A stretch of 64,000 nucleotides of DNA from Ignavibacteriales bacterium (GTDB lineage: Bacteria > Bacteroidota > Ignavibacteria > Ignavibacteriales > SURF-24). Position numbers and translations under genes: made by a program. How positions within the stretch are numbered: the first letter of the stretch is position 1; the number at the start of each line of letters is the position of its first letter. This document shows positions 18,300 to 27,617 of this stretch, one piece after another. The DNA lies in contig JAPLFH010000012.1 of NCBI GenBank assembly GCA_026390815.1, positions 62,001 to 126,000 of the forward strand, read 5' to 3'. Under the pieces are notes generated by a model. It saw nothing but the letters and a program-made list of their open reading frames with translations. It had not been told where the DNA came from and made no database searches.

Positions 18300-19490
18300 T
18301 TACCGTTTAAAAGAATAACTGATTTTCAATTTCGGTCTCTTTGTTACATCTGCAGATTTGCCACTAATAATCTTAAGCAAGTCCAAATTATTTATTGCAT
18401 TGGTATGCGAAATTAATAATCCATAATTTTTTTCTCCAATAACCCATCTTTGCACATAACTAACTATGTTGCCAGATATTTTATCACCTGATCTTGTTAA
18501 AACTATAGATGAAAGACTATCATAGGCTACACCAACGCTATCTGTTAATAATCTAACAGTCAAATATTCGGAATGTGGAGTGCCTAACACGCTCGCAAGA
18601 GTATCCAATGTAAATTCAAGTGCTGCATTATTAATAATTGCGGACGAGGAAATTGTTGGAATGTCAAATTTCAAAGTTGAATTGACAGCTATACCACCCT
18701 GGATTATAATATAGTCATTTGAAGCAGCAGGCAAACTTCCTTCCACAACATGCAAATCATTTATAGAAATGAATGTTAATGTATCTTTGTATTTACCAGG
18801 TTTTTCAAATATAACTTTCAATTTTGGAATTGAATTGGCTAAAGTAGATTCGCTTGAGTATGCTTGAAATCCAACAACTCTATTGGTTCCATTTGAAGGT
18901 TTAATATAAATTCCGTTATCGTCTGCTAAATTGGTATCGGAATCAACCTTAAACCAATCCTGAACCACATCTTTACTTAAATCAAATGAGTAAAGAGTAT
19001 CCGTAATATTATATGGTGATGCAGCAATGTTTTCTGCATTATAATTCAAACCATTTAAGCTATCAACATCAAATGATGCAGATGTCCAACCGCTATTTAC
19101 TTTATGAACAGAAAAATCGAACTGAGAAGATTTCTCTCCCAAAGTATACTTAGGATAAAGCTCAATTAAAGCGGATAACACTTTAATACTATCTTTTGCA
19201 ATTTGCAATTTAATTGAATCCGGCAAAGCGTAAATCTGGAATTTCATAAGAACAGAGGAAGTTGCAGAATTAATCTTTCCAAGAAGTAGATTGTCGGAAG
19301 TTCCGGTTTTTAAGATTGTTTTTACAGCGTTAGATTGCTGACTCAGCGAATCACTGCTTATCTCCTTTAGTGAAATCATATCACTTGGGTTTAATAAAGA
19401 ATACCCAACAGGTCCAGGTGAATCACTGCAAGCAGAAAAATACAAAGTTGAAACTATTACAAGCAACAGGATGCGAAATTTTGAATACAA
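18300..19490 (-). CDS. Secreted lipoprotein with DNRLRE-like beta domain
   Basis: A 396-residue protein whose signal peptide ends in a lipobox, LYFSAC. The rest is beta-rich and contains patterns like SSAIINNAALEFTLDT and NLLKIISGKSADVTKRPKLKISYSF, reminiscent of DNRLRE-type extracellular domains. The start is a TTG at 19490: it follows the gmhB stop directly (TGATTG), and a strong GGAGG stands 8 bases upstream. No other start fits the signal peptide. The function is unknown. The neighbouring barrel gene suggests that both proteins act at the outer membrane. Confidence 0.75.
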   Translation of the reverse strand: MYSKFRILLLVIVSTLYFSACSDSPGPVGYSLLNPSDMISLKEISSDSLSQQSNAVKTILKTGTSDNLLLGKINSATSSVLMKFQIYALPDSIKLQIAKDSIKVLSALIELYPKYTLGEKSSQFDFSVHKVNSGWTSASFDVDSLNGLNYNAENIAASPYNITDTLYSFDLSKDVVQDWFKVDSDTNLADDNGIYIKPSNGTNRVVGFQAYSSESTLANSIPKLKVIFEKPGKYKDTLTFISINDLHVVEGSLPAASNDYIIIQGGIAVNSTLKFDIPTISSSAIINNAALEFTLDTLASVLGTPHSEYLTVRLLTDSVGVAYDSLSSIVLTRSGDKISGNIVSYVQRWVIGEKNYGLLISHTNAINNLDLLKIISGKSADVTKRPKLKISYSFKR

Positions 19491-20063
19491 TCAGTTTCCT
19501 CCAATAAAATCATTAACAATAAAATTACAAGCATCTAAAAAATTTGGTGCAATAAAAGTGGGGATTTTACCTTCATTAAGCAAGTAAGAAATTTTTTCTT
19601 CGGTAATTGTGGTTTTAATAAGAATCGTTTTTAATCCAGCATTTAAACCGCATTCAACATCAGAAACCATATCGCCGGTAAGATAAGATTTTTTCAAATC
19701 GATATTCCAATCTTCAGCAGCTTGATAAATCATTTTAGTAGAAGGCTTCCTGCATTCACATTCTTCAGTTGTATTAAATTTGGGATGATAAGGGCAATAA
19801 TAAAATGCATCTATTTGAACATCATCTTTTAGTAAAATTTCATTGATTTTATTGTTGATAGAATCAACATCTTCTTTTGTAATAAGTCCTCTGGCAATTC
19901 CAGATTGATTTGAAACTACAATAATCTTAAATCCCAATTTTTTTAATTGAACTAATCCTTCAGTTACGCCTTTATACAACTCAACTTGCTCAGGGTTTCC
20001 AAGATATCCAGGATCAATATTTATTGTTCCATCTCGATCAAAAAAAACTGCGTGGTTAGCCAT
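19491..20063 (-). CDS. gmhB: HAD-family heptose bisphosphate phosphatase (GmhB-like)
   Basis: A 190-residue histidinol-phosphatase-type HAD phosphatase. The nucleophile motif is FFDRDGTIN (about residues 8-16), motif II is VVSNQSGIARG, and zinc is bound by YCPYHP with CECRKP (about 93-110). The last acidic motif is LTGDMVSDVECG. The family removes the 7-phosphate of D-glycero-D-manno-heptose 1,7-bisphosphate for lipopolysaccharide heptose. No other heptose genes are present here, so a related sugar bisphosphate cannot be excluded. The gene lies 6 bases after glgA and abuts the lipoprotein gene. Confidence 0.88.
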   Translation of the reverse strand: MANHAVFFDRDGTINIDPGYLGNPEQVELYKGVTEGLVQLKKLGFKIIVVSNQSGIARGLITKEDVDSINNKINEILLKDDVQIDAFYYCPYHPKFNTTEECECRKPSTKMIYQAAEDWNIDLKKSYLTGDMVSDVECGLNAGLKTILIKTTITEEKISYLLNEGKIPTFIAPNFLDACNFIVNDFIGGN

Positions 20064-20069
20064 CTGGAA

Positions 20070-21560
20070 TCAATCTAATATGTTCTTATACAGATCAACA
20101 TATTTTTTCCCAGATGAGATCCAGGAAAAATCGGACTTCATTCCGTTCTTAATAATTTTGATCCATGTTTTTTTATCCTGGAATAATTTTATTGCTCGTT
20201 TAATCTCTTTTAGAAACTCTTGAGAATCATATTTTTTAAAGACAAATCCATTACCAGTTTCGTCTTTATCGCTGTACCGGCTAACAGTATCAGCAAGCCC
20301 ACCGGTTTCTCTAACTATTGGAACAGTACCATAGCTTAAACTATACATCTGGTTTAAACCGCAGGGTTCATATTTTGAAGGCATTAAAAACATATCGCTT
20401 CCTGCTTCAATTAGATGAGCAAGTTCATCACTATAACCCAGGTAACAGGAAAATTTTCCACGATGTTTTTTTTGTATATCTTCAAATAATTTATGATATT
20501 TTTTCTCTCCGTTACCAAGCAAAACCATTTGCACATTCAAGCTCATCAGTTCTTGAATTATTTCAGAAATCAAATCGAATCCTTTTGCATCTATCAAACG
20601 AGAGATGGAACCTATAATTGGAATCTCTGGATTAAAACTAAAACCAAATTTTTCCGCCAAAGCTTTCTTATTTTCAACTTTATCTTCAATAGTTTTTGCT
20701 GAGTAATTTTTAGGAATTGTAGTATCTAATTCCGGATTCCAGATTTTATTATCAATTCCGTTAAGAATCCCATAAATATCTTTTTTTCGTTTTAGAAGGA
20801 TTGTTTTTAATCCCGCTCCCCACTCTTCATCTTTGGTAATTTCTTCAGCGTATCTCTCACTTACAGTTGTAATTACATCCGAATATATCAAACCACTCTT
20901 CATAAAATTACATCTGCCATAAATTTCAATTCCCTTTTCAGAATTTAATTCTTCCGGTAAACCAGTTTTATAAAATTCACTTTTAGGGAAAAATCCCTGG
21001 TAAGCTAAATTATGAATTGTAAAAATTGTTTTGATATTAACTATAAGCGGATCATCTTTATAAATAGTTTTAAGATAAGCAGGAACTAAACCACACTGCC
21101 AATCATTACAATGGATAATATCAGGAACCCAGCCCAGTTTATTTATCAATTCAAAAACTGACCGGGCAAGAAGAATGAACCTTTCATGATTGTCCGGGTA
21201 ATCTAATCCTGTTTCCTGATCAATATAAAGGCTTTGCCGGCTTCCAAAATAATCTATATTATCAAGGAAATAAATCTGCACGCGAACTTTGGGTCCAATT
21301 AAAAAAGAAGATCTTAATGAAAAAATAACTTCTTTTTCACCAATCATTATTGGTAAATCTTTAAGCCGCACAACTTCGTGAATTTTAAATTTTCTCTCAT
21401 CTATTGCGCCGTATTTAGGCACCACAATGCGTACTTCATGCCCCATTTCCATCAACGCTTGTGGTAAAGCTGCAGATACATCCGCAAGTCCACCCGTTTT
21501 CATAAATGGAAAAACTTCAGAGGTAATGAACAAGATTTTCAATCGTTTGGAAGGAGGCAT
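20070..21560 (-). CDS. glgA: Glycogen (starch) synthase
   Basis: A 496-residue GT5 enzyme that adds glucose from ADP-glucose to alpha-1,4-glucan. The N-terminal sugar-nucleotide motif is MKTGGLADVSAALP (about residues 20-33), and the C-terminal domain has IIGSISRLIDAKGFDL and PSKYEPCGLNQMYSLSYG. Length and both Rossmann domains are complete. TTGAGGATT lies upstream of the ATG. It is the first gene of the minus-strand run and has a promoter candidate at 21589-21619 that overlaps the hutI promoter. Confidence 0.97.
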   Translation of the reverse strand: MPPSKRLKILFITSEVFPFMKTGGLADVSAALPQALMEMGHEVRIVVPKYGAIDERKFKIHEVVRLKDLPIMIGEKEVIFSLRSSFLIGPKVRVQIYFLDNIDYFGSRQSLYIDQETGLDYPDNHERFILLARSVFELINKLGWVPDIIHCNDWQCGLVPAYLKTIYKDDPLIVNIKTIFTIHNLAYQGFFPKSEFYKTGLPEELNSEKGIEIYGRCNFMKSGLIYSDVITTVSERYAEEITKDEEWGAGLKTILLKRKKDIYGILNGIDNKIWNPELDTTIPKNYSAKTIEDKVENKKALAEKFGFSFNPEIPIIGSISRLIDAKGFDLISEIIQELMSLNVQMVLLGNGEKKYHKLFEDIQKKHRGKFSCYLGYSDELAHLIEAGSDMFLMPSKYEPCGLNQMYSLSYGTVPIVRETGGLADTVSRYSDKDETGNGFVFKKYDSQEFLKEIKRAIKLFQDKKTWIKIIKNGMKSDFSWISSGKKYVDLYKNILD

Positions 21561-21588
21561 AAATATAAATCCTCAATAATTTTTTTTA

Positions 21589-21619
21589 CAAATTTACGAA
21601 AAAATCGAATTATTGACAA
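21589..21619 (-). promoter_or_regulatory. Bacteroidota-type promoter for glgA
   Basis: On the minus strand TTG (21619-21617) is followed after 20 bases by TAAATTTG (21596-21589), a full match to TAnnTTTG. Transcription would begin near 21582, about 22 bases before the glgA ATG. The TTG box shares bases with the divergent hutI promoter. Confidence 0.65.
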
Positions 21620-21642
21620 AGAATTGGCAGATTTTACCTTTG
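21613..21642 (+). promoter_or_regulatory. Bacteroidota-type promoter for the hutI operon
   Basis: TTGACA begins at 21613, and TACCTTTG (21635-21642) follows TTG after 19 bases, a full match to the TTG-N19-TAnnTTTG consensus known for Bacteroidota. Transcription would begin near 21649, giving a leader of about 120 bases before the hutI ATG at 21772. Confidence 0.68.
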
Positions 21643-21771
21643 CCAACTAAACATATAATTTCTTCATTTCATTTAAAATCTACTTTGGAGATTCTTTTCC
21701 AACTATTCCTGGGTAACAAATAATAAATCAATTCTTTATATTTCCCTCAGAAAAAAAGGAAATTTCATTTT

Positions 21772-23016
21772 ATGATTACTTTAATTGCAAATCCTTCCCA
21801 GATTGTTACTGTTGATTCCAAAGGTAAAAATTATAAAAGAGGAAAGGAACTGGGGGAAATTGATGTTTTGACTGAGCATTCAATTTTAGTTGAAGATGAT
21901 TTAATTAAAGATTTTATTCCTAACCAAAGTATAAATTATTCTCAACTGGATGCAATAATTAATGTTAAAGATAAAGTTGTCTTTCCTGGATTTGTGGATT
22001 GCCATACGCATACAGTTTTTGCAGGTTCCCGTGCCGAAGAATTTAAAATGAAAATTGCCGGTGCAAGTTATGAAGAAATTGCGAAAGCGGGTGGAGGAAT
22101 TAATAAAACTGTTCAAGCAGTAAGAAAATTAAGTTTTGAAGATTTGGTTGAAATATCGAAACCAAGAATTATTTATGCTATTTCTCAGGGTATTACAACA
22201 CTGGAAATTAAAAGTGGGTATGGTCTTTCCTTTGATGATGAAATTAAATTACTAAATGTCATCAATCATCTTAACAACATATTCCCGATTGACATCATTC
22301 CAACATTTCTGGGTGCACATACTTTTCCACCGGAATATAAATCTGATCAGGAAAAATATATTTCTTTAATTAATGAAAAGATGCTTCCATTTATCGCTAA
22401 TAACAAACTGGCAAAATTCTGTGATGCATTCTGCGAAAAAACCGCATTCTCTGCTGAACAAATTGATAGAATTTTTCAGACTGCATCTTCGCTTGGACTA
22501 AAACTAAAGCTACATACAGACCAGTTCAATTCTATTGGTGGAATTGATTTAGGATTGAAACACAAAGTAGTAAGCCTTGAACATCTGGAAGTTGTTAAGA
22601 ATGAAGATATTCTAAAATTAGGAAATACTGATATTGTTTGCGTCTTACTACCCGGGGTTTCTTTCTTTTTACATTATGGATTTGCTCCAGCAAGAGATTT
22701 AATTTCTAAAAATGCAATAGTTGCTCTTTCAACGGATTATAATCCCGGTTCATCTCATATTTCAAATATCAATTTAATTATGAGTCTTGCAGCAATTGAA
22801 ATGAAAATGACAATTGAAGAAACAATTTCTGCCGTTACAATTAATGCAGCTAAGGCTCTTGATGTTAACAATTCGGTTGGAAGCATAGAAATTGGAAAGA
22901 AAGCTGATTTTGCAATTCTTGATACACAAGAGTATCCGGATATCGTTTATAATGTTGGGAAAAATCTAAACTGTATGACAATTAAAAATGGAAAAATCAT
23001 TTATAAAAATATTTAG
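21772..23016 (+). CDS. hutI: Imidazolonepropionase
   Basis: A 414-residue amidohydrolase that opens 4-imidazolone-5-propionate to N-formimidoyl-glutamate, the third step of histidine breakdown. Metal and substrate motifs are PGFVDCHTHTVFAGSRAEEF (about residues 67-86), LGAHTFPPE, KLHTDQFNSIGG, and the late STDYNPGSS. It is complete at both ends, with AAGGAAATT upstream of the ATG. It heads a plus-strand operon with the two enzymes that handle its product. Genes for histidine ammonia-lyase and urocanase are not in the window. Confidence 0.97.
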   Translation: MITLIANPSQIVTVDSKGKNYKRGKELGEIDVLTEHSILVEDDLIKDFIPNQSINYSQLDAIINVKDKVVFPGFVDCHTHTVFAGSRAEEFKMKIAGASYEEIAKAGGGINKTVQAVRKLSFEDLVEISKPRIIYAISQGITTLEIKSGYGLSFDDEIKLLNVINHLNNIFPIDIIPTFLGAHTFPPEYKSDQEKYISLINEKMLPFIANNKLAKFCDAFCEKTAFSAEQIDRIFQTASSLGLKLKLHTDQFNSIGGIDLGLKHKVVSLEHLEVVKNEDILKLGNTDIVCVLLPGVSFFLHYGFAPARDLISKNAIVALSTDYNPGSSHISNINLIMSLAAIEMKMTIEETISAVTINAAKALDVNNSVGSIEIGKKADFAILDTQEYPDIVYNVGKNLNCMTIKNGKIIYKNI

Positions 23017-23024
23017 GAAATTGA

Positions 23025-24041
23025 ATGAAAATTATTGAATGCGTTCCAAACTTTAGTGAAGGAAAAAATCAGGATACATTTGACGCTATTACAAATGCAG
23101 TAAACAAAATTGAAGGAGCAAAACTTTTAAGTTTAGAACCCGATGCAGACTACAACCGGGTTGTTGTTACTTTGGCAGGTAATGAAAATGGAATACTGGA
23201 AGGTGCAATTGCTGCATCTAAAGCCGCAGCAGTAAATATCGATATGAGAAATCATAAAGGAGAACATCCACGGCTTGGAGCTATTGATGTTGTACCATTC
23301 ATTCCGGTTAAAAATATATCCACACAAGAATGTATAAAAATTTCAGAACGATATGCAGAAAGAATTTCCAAAGAACTTGAAGTTCCTGTTTATCTTTACG
23401 AGGAAGCAGCCAGACATCCTTCAAGAAAATTACTCTCCAATATCCGTAAAGGTGAATATGAAGGATTGGAAGAAAAGCTAAAGAACCCTGAATGGTTTCC
23501 GGATTTTGGCGAAGCAAAATTCAATCCTAAACTGGGAGCTATTGTAACAGGAGTTCGTTTTTTTCTTATAGCTTACAATGTTAATATAAAATCGAGTGAT
23601 GTAAAATTTGCAAAGGAAATAAGTGAAGTATTACGCGAATCAGGTAGACCTAAAAGAGATGAGAATGGTAATGTAATTAAAGTAAATGGGGAAACTATTA
23701 AAATCCCTGGCAAACTTAAAACAGTTCAAGGAATGGGAGTATCATTAGAAAAATATAGCATCACACAAGTTTCAATGAATCTGAAAAACTATTTTACTAC
23801 TCCGCTACACATTGCATTTGAGGAAGTTAAAAAAGAAGCCGAACGTTTAGGTGTTGAAGTTAATGGAAGTGAAATTGTTGGACTCGTACCTCTAGAAGCT
23901 TTGATGATGGCTGGAAAATATTATTCTAATAATAATATCTCAGAGGAAAAAGCTTTGGTAGAACTTGCGATTGAAAAACTTGGTTTGAGTTCACTAAATA
24001 AGTTCGATCCTGAAAAGAAAATAATTGATTATATGATTTAA
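23025..24041 (+). CDS. ftcD: Glutamate formimidoyltransferase
   Basis: A 338-residue protein matching the formiminotransferase part of FTCD, starting KIIECVPNFSEGKNQD and containing DYNRVVVTLAGN, GEHPRLGAIDVVPFIP (about residues 79-94) and GLVPLEALMMAG. It transfers the formimino group of N-formimidoyl-glutamate to tetrahydrofolate, releasing glutamate. The cyclodeaminase part, fused in animals, is encoded by the next gene instead. The gene starts 8 bases after hutI, with GGAAATTGA before the ATG. Confidence 0.96.
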   Translation: MKIIECVPNFSEGKNQDTFDAITNAVNKIEGAKLLSLEPDADYNRVVVTLAGNENGILEGAIAASKAAAVNIDMRNHKGEHPRLGAIDVVPFIPVKNISTQECIKISERYAERISKELEVPVYLYEEAARHPSRKLLSNIRKGEYEGLEEKLKNPEWFPDFGEAKFNPKLGAIVTGVRFFLIAYNVNIKSSDVKFAKEISEVLRESGRPKRDENGNVIKVNGETIKIPGKLKTVQGMGVSLEKYSITQVSMNLKNYFTTPLHIAFEEVKKEAERLGVEVNGSEIVGLVPLEALMMAGKYYSNNNISEEKALVELAIEKLGLSSLNKFDPEKKIIDYMI

Positions 24042-24071
24042 AATATAAATTCCAAAAAACAGGATAATGTT

Positions 24072-24701
24072 ATGAATCAATCAAACACTCTAAAAAATTA
24101 TCTGGATGAACTCTCCTCCAACTCCCCCACTCCCGGTGGAGGAAATGTTTCTGCACTTTGTGGGGCATTGGCTTCCAGTCTTGGAACTATGGTTTGCAGA
24201 TTAACCATCGGTAAGAAAAAATATATTGACGTTGAACCTGATATGATGAAAATCCGAAGTAAACTTGAATCGTTTAGAGAAGAATTTATTGATTTGGCAG
24301 CAAAGGATAATGCTGCATTTGACAAAGTAATGGAAGCTTTCAAGTTTCCAAAAGAAACTGAAAATGATAAAACTATGCGACTAAAAAAAATAAGTGCGGC
24401 AACTCTGGAAGCTGCTAAAGTTCCTGCAGAAGTAATAACTTCCTGCAAAGTTATTTTGCCTTTGATAAAAACCATTGCGGAAAAAGGGAATCAGAATTCT
24501 GTTTCTGATGCAGGAGTTGCAGCGCTTCTTTTATCCACCGCAGCACAAGGAGCATATTTAAACGTGCTAATTAATTGTTCTTCACTAAAAGATAATTCCG
24601 AGGCTCAGAAACTTTTGGCAGAAGCATCTGTTGTAAAAGATGAAATTAAATCTGAAAGCAATAATATTATAGAAGTTATTATAAAAGGATTTCAATCATG
24701 A
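24072..24701 (+). CDS. fchA: Formimidoyltetrahydrofolate cyclodeaminase
   Basis: A 209-residue helical protein of the FTCD_C family. The hallmark is near the N-terminus: ELSSNSPTPGGGNVSALCGALASSL (about residues 13-37), with the glycine run PGGG. It converts 5-formimino-THF to 5,10-methenyl-THF and ammonia, feeding one-carbon metabolism, where glyA of this window also acts. It is separate from ftcD but lies 30 bases downstream. Its stop overlaps the start of the next gene, ATGA, so the muramidase gene may share this transcript. Confidence 0.94.
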   Translation: MNQSNTLKNYLDELSSNSPTPGGGNVSALCGALASSLGTMVCRLTIGKKKYIDVEPDMMKIRSKLESFREEFIDLAAKDNAAFDKVMEAFKFPKETENDKTMRLKKISAATLEAAKVPAEVITSCKVILPLIKTIAEKGNQNSVSDAGVAALLLSTAAQGAYLNVLINCSSLKDNSEAQKLLAEASVVKDEIKSESNNIIEVIIKGFQS

Positions 24702-25933
24702 AAAAAACAAGCATTCTCCTACTTTTATTTCTTATTACTTCATTTCAATTCGCACAAATGCCAAAAGTAAAATGCGGGATTGATGTATTGAAAGAAAATA
24801 ATTTTAATATTCTAAAAGGTAAACGAATCGGATTAATTACAAATCCAACCGGAGTAGATAAGAATCTTAAATCAACAATTGATGTTTTATTTGAAAACAA
24901 AGATGTAAAACTTGCTGCTCTCTACGGTCCGGAGCATGGCGTCCGTGGTGATTACTCTGCAGGGGATTTTGTTGATTTCTATAAAGATTCAACAACAGGG
25001 CTTCCGGTTTATTCCCTCTATGGTAAAACCCGAAATGCAACTCCGGAAATGTTGAAAGACATAGATGTTTTGGTTTATGATATCCAAGATAATGGTTGCA
25101 GGTCCTATACTTATATCAGCACGATGGGATTAGCAATGGAAGCTGCTGCAGAGAACAATAAAGAATTTTTAGTTTTAGATAGACCAAATCCATTAACAGG
25201 ATTAAAGGTGGAAGGAAATTTTGTTGAAGATGGATATTTTTCTTTTGTTAGCCAATTCAAAATTCCTTATGTGTATGGATTAACTTGCGGCGAACTTGCC
25301 AGATATCTTAACGAAGAAGGTCTTCTAAAAGATGGAATAAAATGTAAACTTACTGTGGTTCCAATTGAAGGTTGGAAGAGAGAAATGACCTATGAAGAAA
25401 CCGGATTAGTTTGGGTTCCAGCTTCTCCACATGTTCCGCATAAAGACACTCCGGAATATTACGTTTCTACTGGAGTGCTTGGAGAACTTGGAGTTATTTC
25501 CGAAGGAGTTGGTTATACAATTCCTTTTGAAACTTTTGCAGCCGAATGGATTGATGGAAAACTTCTTGCAGATAAAATGAATGCATTAGGTTTGGAAGGT
25601 GTTATATTCCGACCAATAACTTTCAAACCGTATTACGGAACCTGGGAAAAGAAAGAATTGCACGGAGTTCAAATTCATATAACTGATATGAAAAAATTAA
25701 ATTTGCTTAGCCTGCAATATTTGTTTATGCAAGTTCATAATGATCTATATCCAGATAAAAACCCTTTTAAGCTTGCAAAGGATAACCGCATAGATTTCTT
25801 TGATAAAGTAGCCGGGACTAATAAAGTTAGAGAAATGTTTTCCGAAAAAATGCAATACAAAGCTATTGAAGCATTTCTAAATAAGGACGTTGAAGGATTT
25901 AGGATGAAGTCCAAAAAATATTTGCTTTATTAA
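24698..25933 (+). CDS. Secreted NamZ-like exo-beta-N-acetylmuramidase (DUF1343)
   Basis: A 411-residue protein with a signal peptide (about residues 1-19, ending FQFAQ) and a complete DUF1343 domain. Typical segments are GKRIGLITNPTGVDKNL, LYGPEHGVRGDYSAGD, YDIQDNGCRSYTYISTM and FLVLDRPNPLTGLKVEG. Characterised relatives (NamZ, family GH171) release terminal N-acetylmuramate from peptidoglycan fragments. The start overlaps the fchA stop by 4 bases. A GH20-like gene lies two genes downstream, which fits recovery of wall sugars outside the cytoplasm. The muramidase function is inferred from the family. Confidence 0.87.
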   Translation: MKKTSILLLLFLITSFQFAQMPKVKCGIDVLKENNFNILKGKRIGLITNPTGVDKNLKSTIDVLFENKDVKLAALYGPEHGVRGDYSAGDFVDFYKDSTTGLPVYSLYGKTRNATPEMLKDIDVLVYDIQDNGCRSYTYISTMGLAMEAAAENNKEFLVLDRPNPLTGLKVEGNFVEDGYFSFVSQFKIPYVYGLTCGELARYLNEEGLLKDGIKCKLTVVPIEGWKREMTYEETGLVWVPASPHVPHKDTPEYYVSTGVLGELGVISEGVGYTIPFETFAAEWIDGKLLADKMNALGLEGVIFRPITFKPYYGTWEKKELHGVQIHITDMKKLNLLSLQYLFMQVHNDLYPDKNPFKLAKDNRIDFFDKVAGTNKVREMFSEKMQYKAIEAFLNKDVEGFRMKSKKYLLY

Positions 25934-25976
25934 AGTAAAACCTTACATTGTGGTTGGATAATTTGAATAAGGGGAT

Positions 25977-26552
25977 ATGTTAAAAATATTCTTAGTTTGT
26001 ATTTGGATATTTCTTATAACGTCGTCCGTTCTGGTTTCCCAACCACTGGATTTCTTTAGGGAAAAGATTGAAATTGAAGTTGGCGGTAATTATTGCAAAC
26101 TAATTGGGAAATACTTTTTTAGTAATTCAAGTAAACAACCACTCATTCAAACTTTTTATTATCCATTTATAGTTAACGATAGTCTTCCCTACCCAGACAA
26201 AATTTCTGTAGTAAATAACCGGGATAATTCACTAATCAAATTCAAGAAGCAAAAGAAAGGTATTATCCTTCAGGCGAAAATTAGTTCAAATGATACTTTA
26301 ATTTATACTGTGGAATATTCTCAGAAAACGCCATATAGTATGTTTGAATATATTCTAACTACAACACAAGAATGGCATAAACCGATTGTTGAAGCAGAAT
26401 ATGTTGTTAAAATTCCAAAAAAGTTTAAGCTGGATTTCAACTCACTTGGGTACGATAACAAATCAATCCAGAAAAGATTTACTGTATACAATCTGCAAAA
26501 GAAATATTTTATGCCTGATAAAAATTTCAAAATAAAATGGGGTACAAAATGA
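25977..26552 (+). CDS. Secreted protein of unknown function
   Basis: A 191-residue protein with a clear signal peptide (about residues 1-22, ending VLVSQ) and a beta-rich remainder including LIGKYFFSNSS, FYYPFIVNDSLPYPD and VEAEYVVKIPKKFKLDF. It is a single domain with no catalytic motif or family I can name. AAGGGGAT lies just before the ATG. It is 43 bases after the muramidase gene, and its stop overlaps the start of the next gene (ATGA), so it belongs to the same operon. Confidence 0.7.
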   Translation: MLKIFLVCIWIFLITSSVLVSQPLDFFREKIEIEVGGNYCKLIGKYFFSNSSKQPLIQTFYYPFIVNDSLPYPDKISVVNNRDNSLIKFKKQKKGIILQAKISSNDTLIYTVEYSQKTPYSMFEYILTTTQEWHKPIVEAEYVVKIPKKFKLDFNSLGYDNKSIQKRFTVYNLQKKYFMPDKNFKIKWGTK

Positions 26553-27607
26553 AAAGGATTTTCTCTTTAACAGTAATTTTATTTTTTGCAGTGACTTTGA
26601 ATCTCAAGGGGAATCCAATTTCAATAACATATTTTAGTGAATTATATTTCGATTCTACTGGATGGAAACTTGAGTTGCACAAAAGTCATTACGATGGGAG
26701 TTCTATTAATTTTAGAGGTTGGTATCTGAAATCATCTTCAGGACAAGCATTTTTTAAGGATAACATTGTATTAAGTGCTGCAGGTTATATGCGTGTTACC
26801 GTTGCCAAGTTATTAAATAATCTCATTATAAATCCGGAGGGTGACAGTCTTTTCTTATATGCACCAAATGAAGAATATCCAAGGGATTATTTTATTTTCG
26901 GAAATATGCCGGGATCAATGTACGATGCTCCAAAGATAAATCAGTCATTGTGTTTGGGTGGGGGATATTATTACGATAATACTCCGACATTTGGTGGTCC
27001 CAATGATACACTAAGTGCGTGTGGTTTAATCATTGGAACCATAAAAGACTCTTTAGGTATTCCTCTTAAAAAAATTAGAATAATAGCTTCTTGGGAAAGT
27101 CCGAGTTGGGGACTTCATAAAGTAATTTCATTTGTCAAAACTGATTCGCTTGGTCAGTTCAAAATAAGTTGCATATCAGGGGTGCCTTGTATTCTAATTG
27201 ATACAACCGATAAAGTATATTTTAGCTATACTGATATTTTAAAATGGATTACATTAAAACTTTGGCCTGAAGAAACTATTTATTTAAATGTTACTTTGCC
27301 AATTCTTGTGAACGTAGAACATCAAAACTTTTGGGAAAAGAATTTTATCTTAAATCAAAATTATCCCAATCCATTTAATCCAAATACAATTATAAAGTGG
27401 GAGATACCCATCAGGAGTCACGTTCAACTAAAGGTTTTTGATATTCTTGGAAATGAAGTCGCAACTCTTTTAAATGAAGAAAAGGACGCTGGTATTTACG
27501 ACAATCAATTTTCAGTCATCAATAATCAATTACCAAGCGGAATTTATTTCTACACTTTACAAGCTGGAAATCTCAGACAAACAAAAAAGATGATTGTTTT
27601 GAAATGA
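26549..27607 (+). CDS. Type IX-sorted secreted protein
   Basis: A 352-residue exported protein. A signal peptide (KRIFSLTVILFFAVTLNLKG) is followed by an N-terminal domain resembling a lamin-tail-like sandwich, a short carboxypeptidase-regulatory-like segment (about 160-245), and a C-terminal sorting domain. The latter has LNQNYPNPFNPNTIIKW, KVFDILGNEVATLL and SGIYFYTL, ending KKMIVLK. I set the start at 26549: GGGG precedes it and the ATG overlaps the upstream stop. An in-frame ATG at 26537 would overlap further. The cargo function is unknown; the sorting domain implies export through the type IX system to the cell surface. Confidence 0.83.
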   Translation: MKRIFSLTVILFFAVTLNLKGNPISITYFSELYFDSTGWKLELHKSHYDGSSINFRGWYLKSSSGQAFFKDNIVLSAAGYMRVTVAKLLNNLIINPEGDSLFLYAPNEEYPRDYFIFGNMPGSMYDAPKINQSLCLGGGYYYDNTPTFGGPNDTLSACGLIIGTIKDSLGIPLKKIRIIASWESPSWGLHKVISFVKTDSLGQFKISCISGVPCILIDTTDKVYFSYTDILKWITLKLWPEETIYLNVTLPILVNVEHQNFWEKNFILNQNYPNPFNPNTIIKWEIPIRSHVQLKVFDILGNEVATLLNEEKDAGIYDNQFSVINNQLPSGIYFYTLQAGNLRQTKKMIVLK

Positions 27608-27617
27608 GGATTATTTT

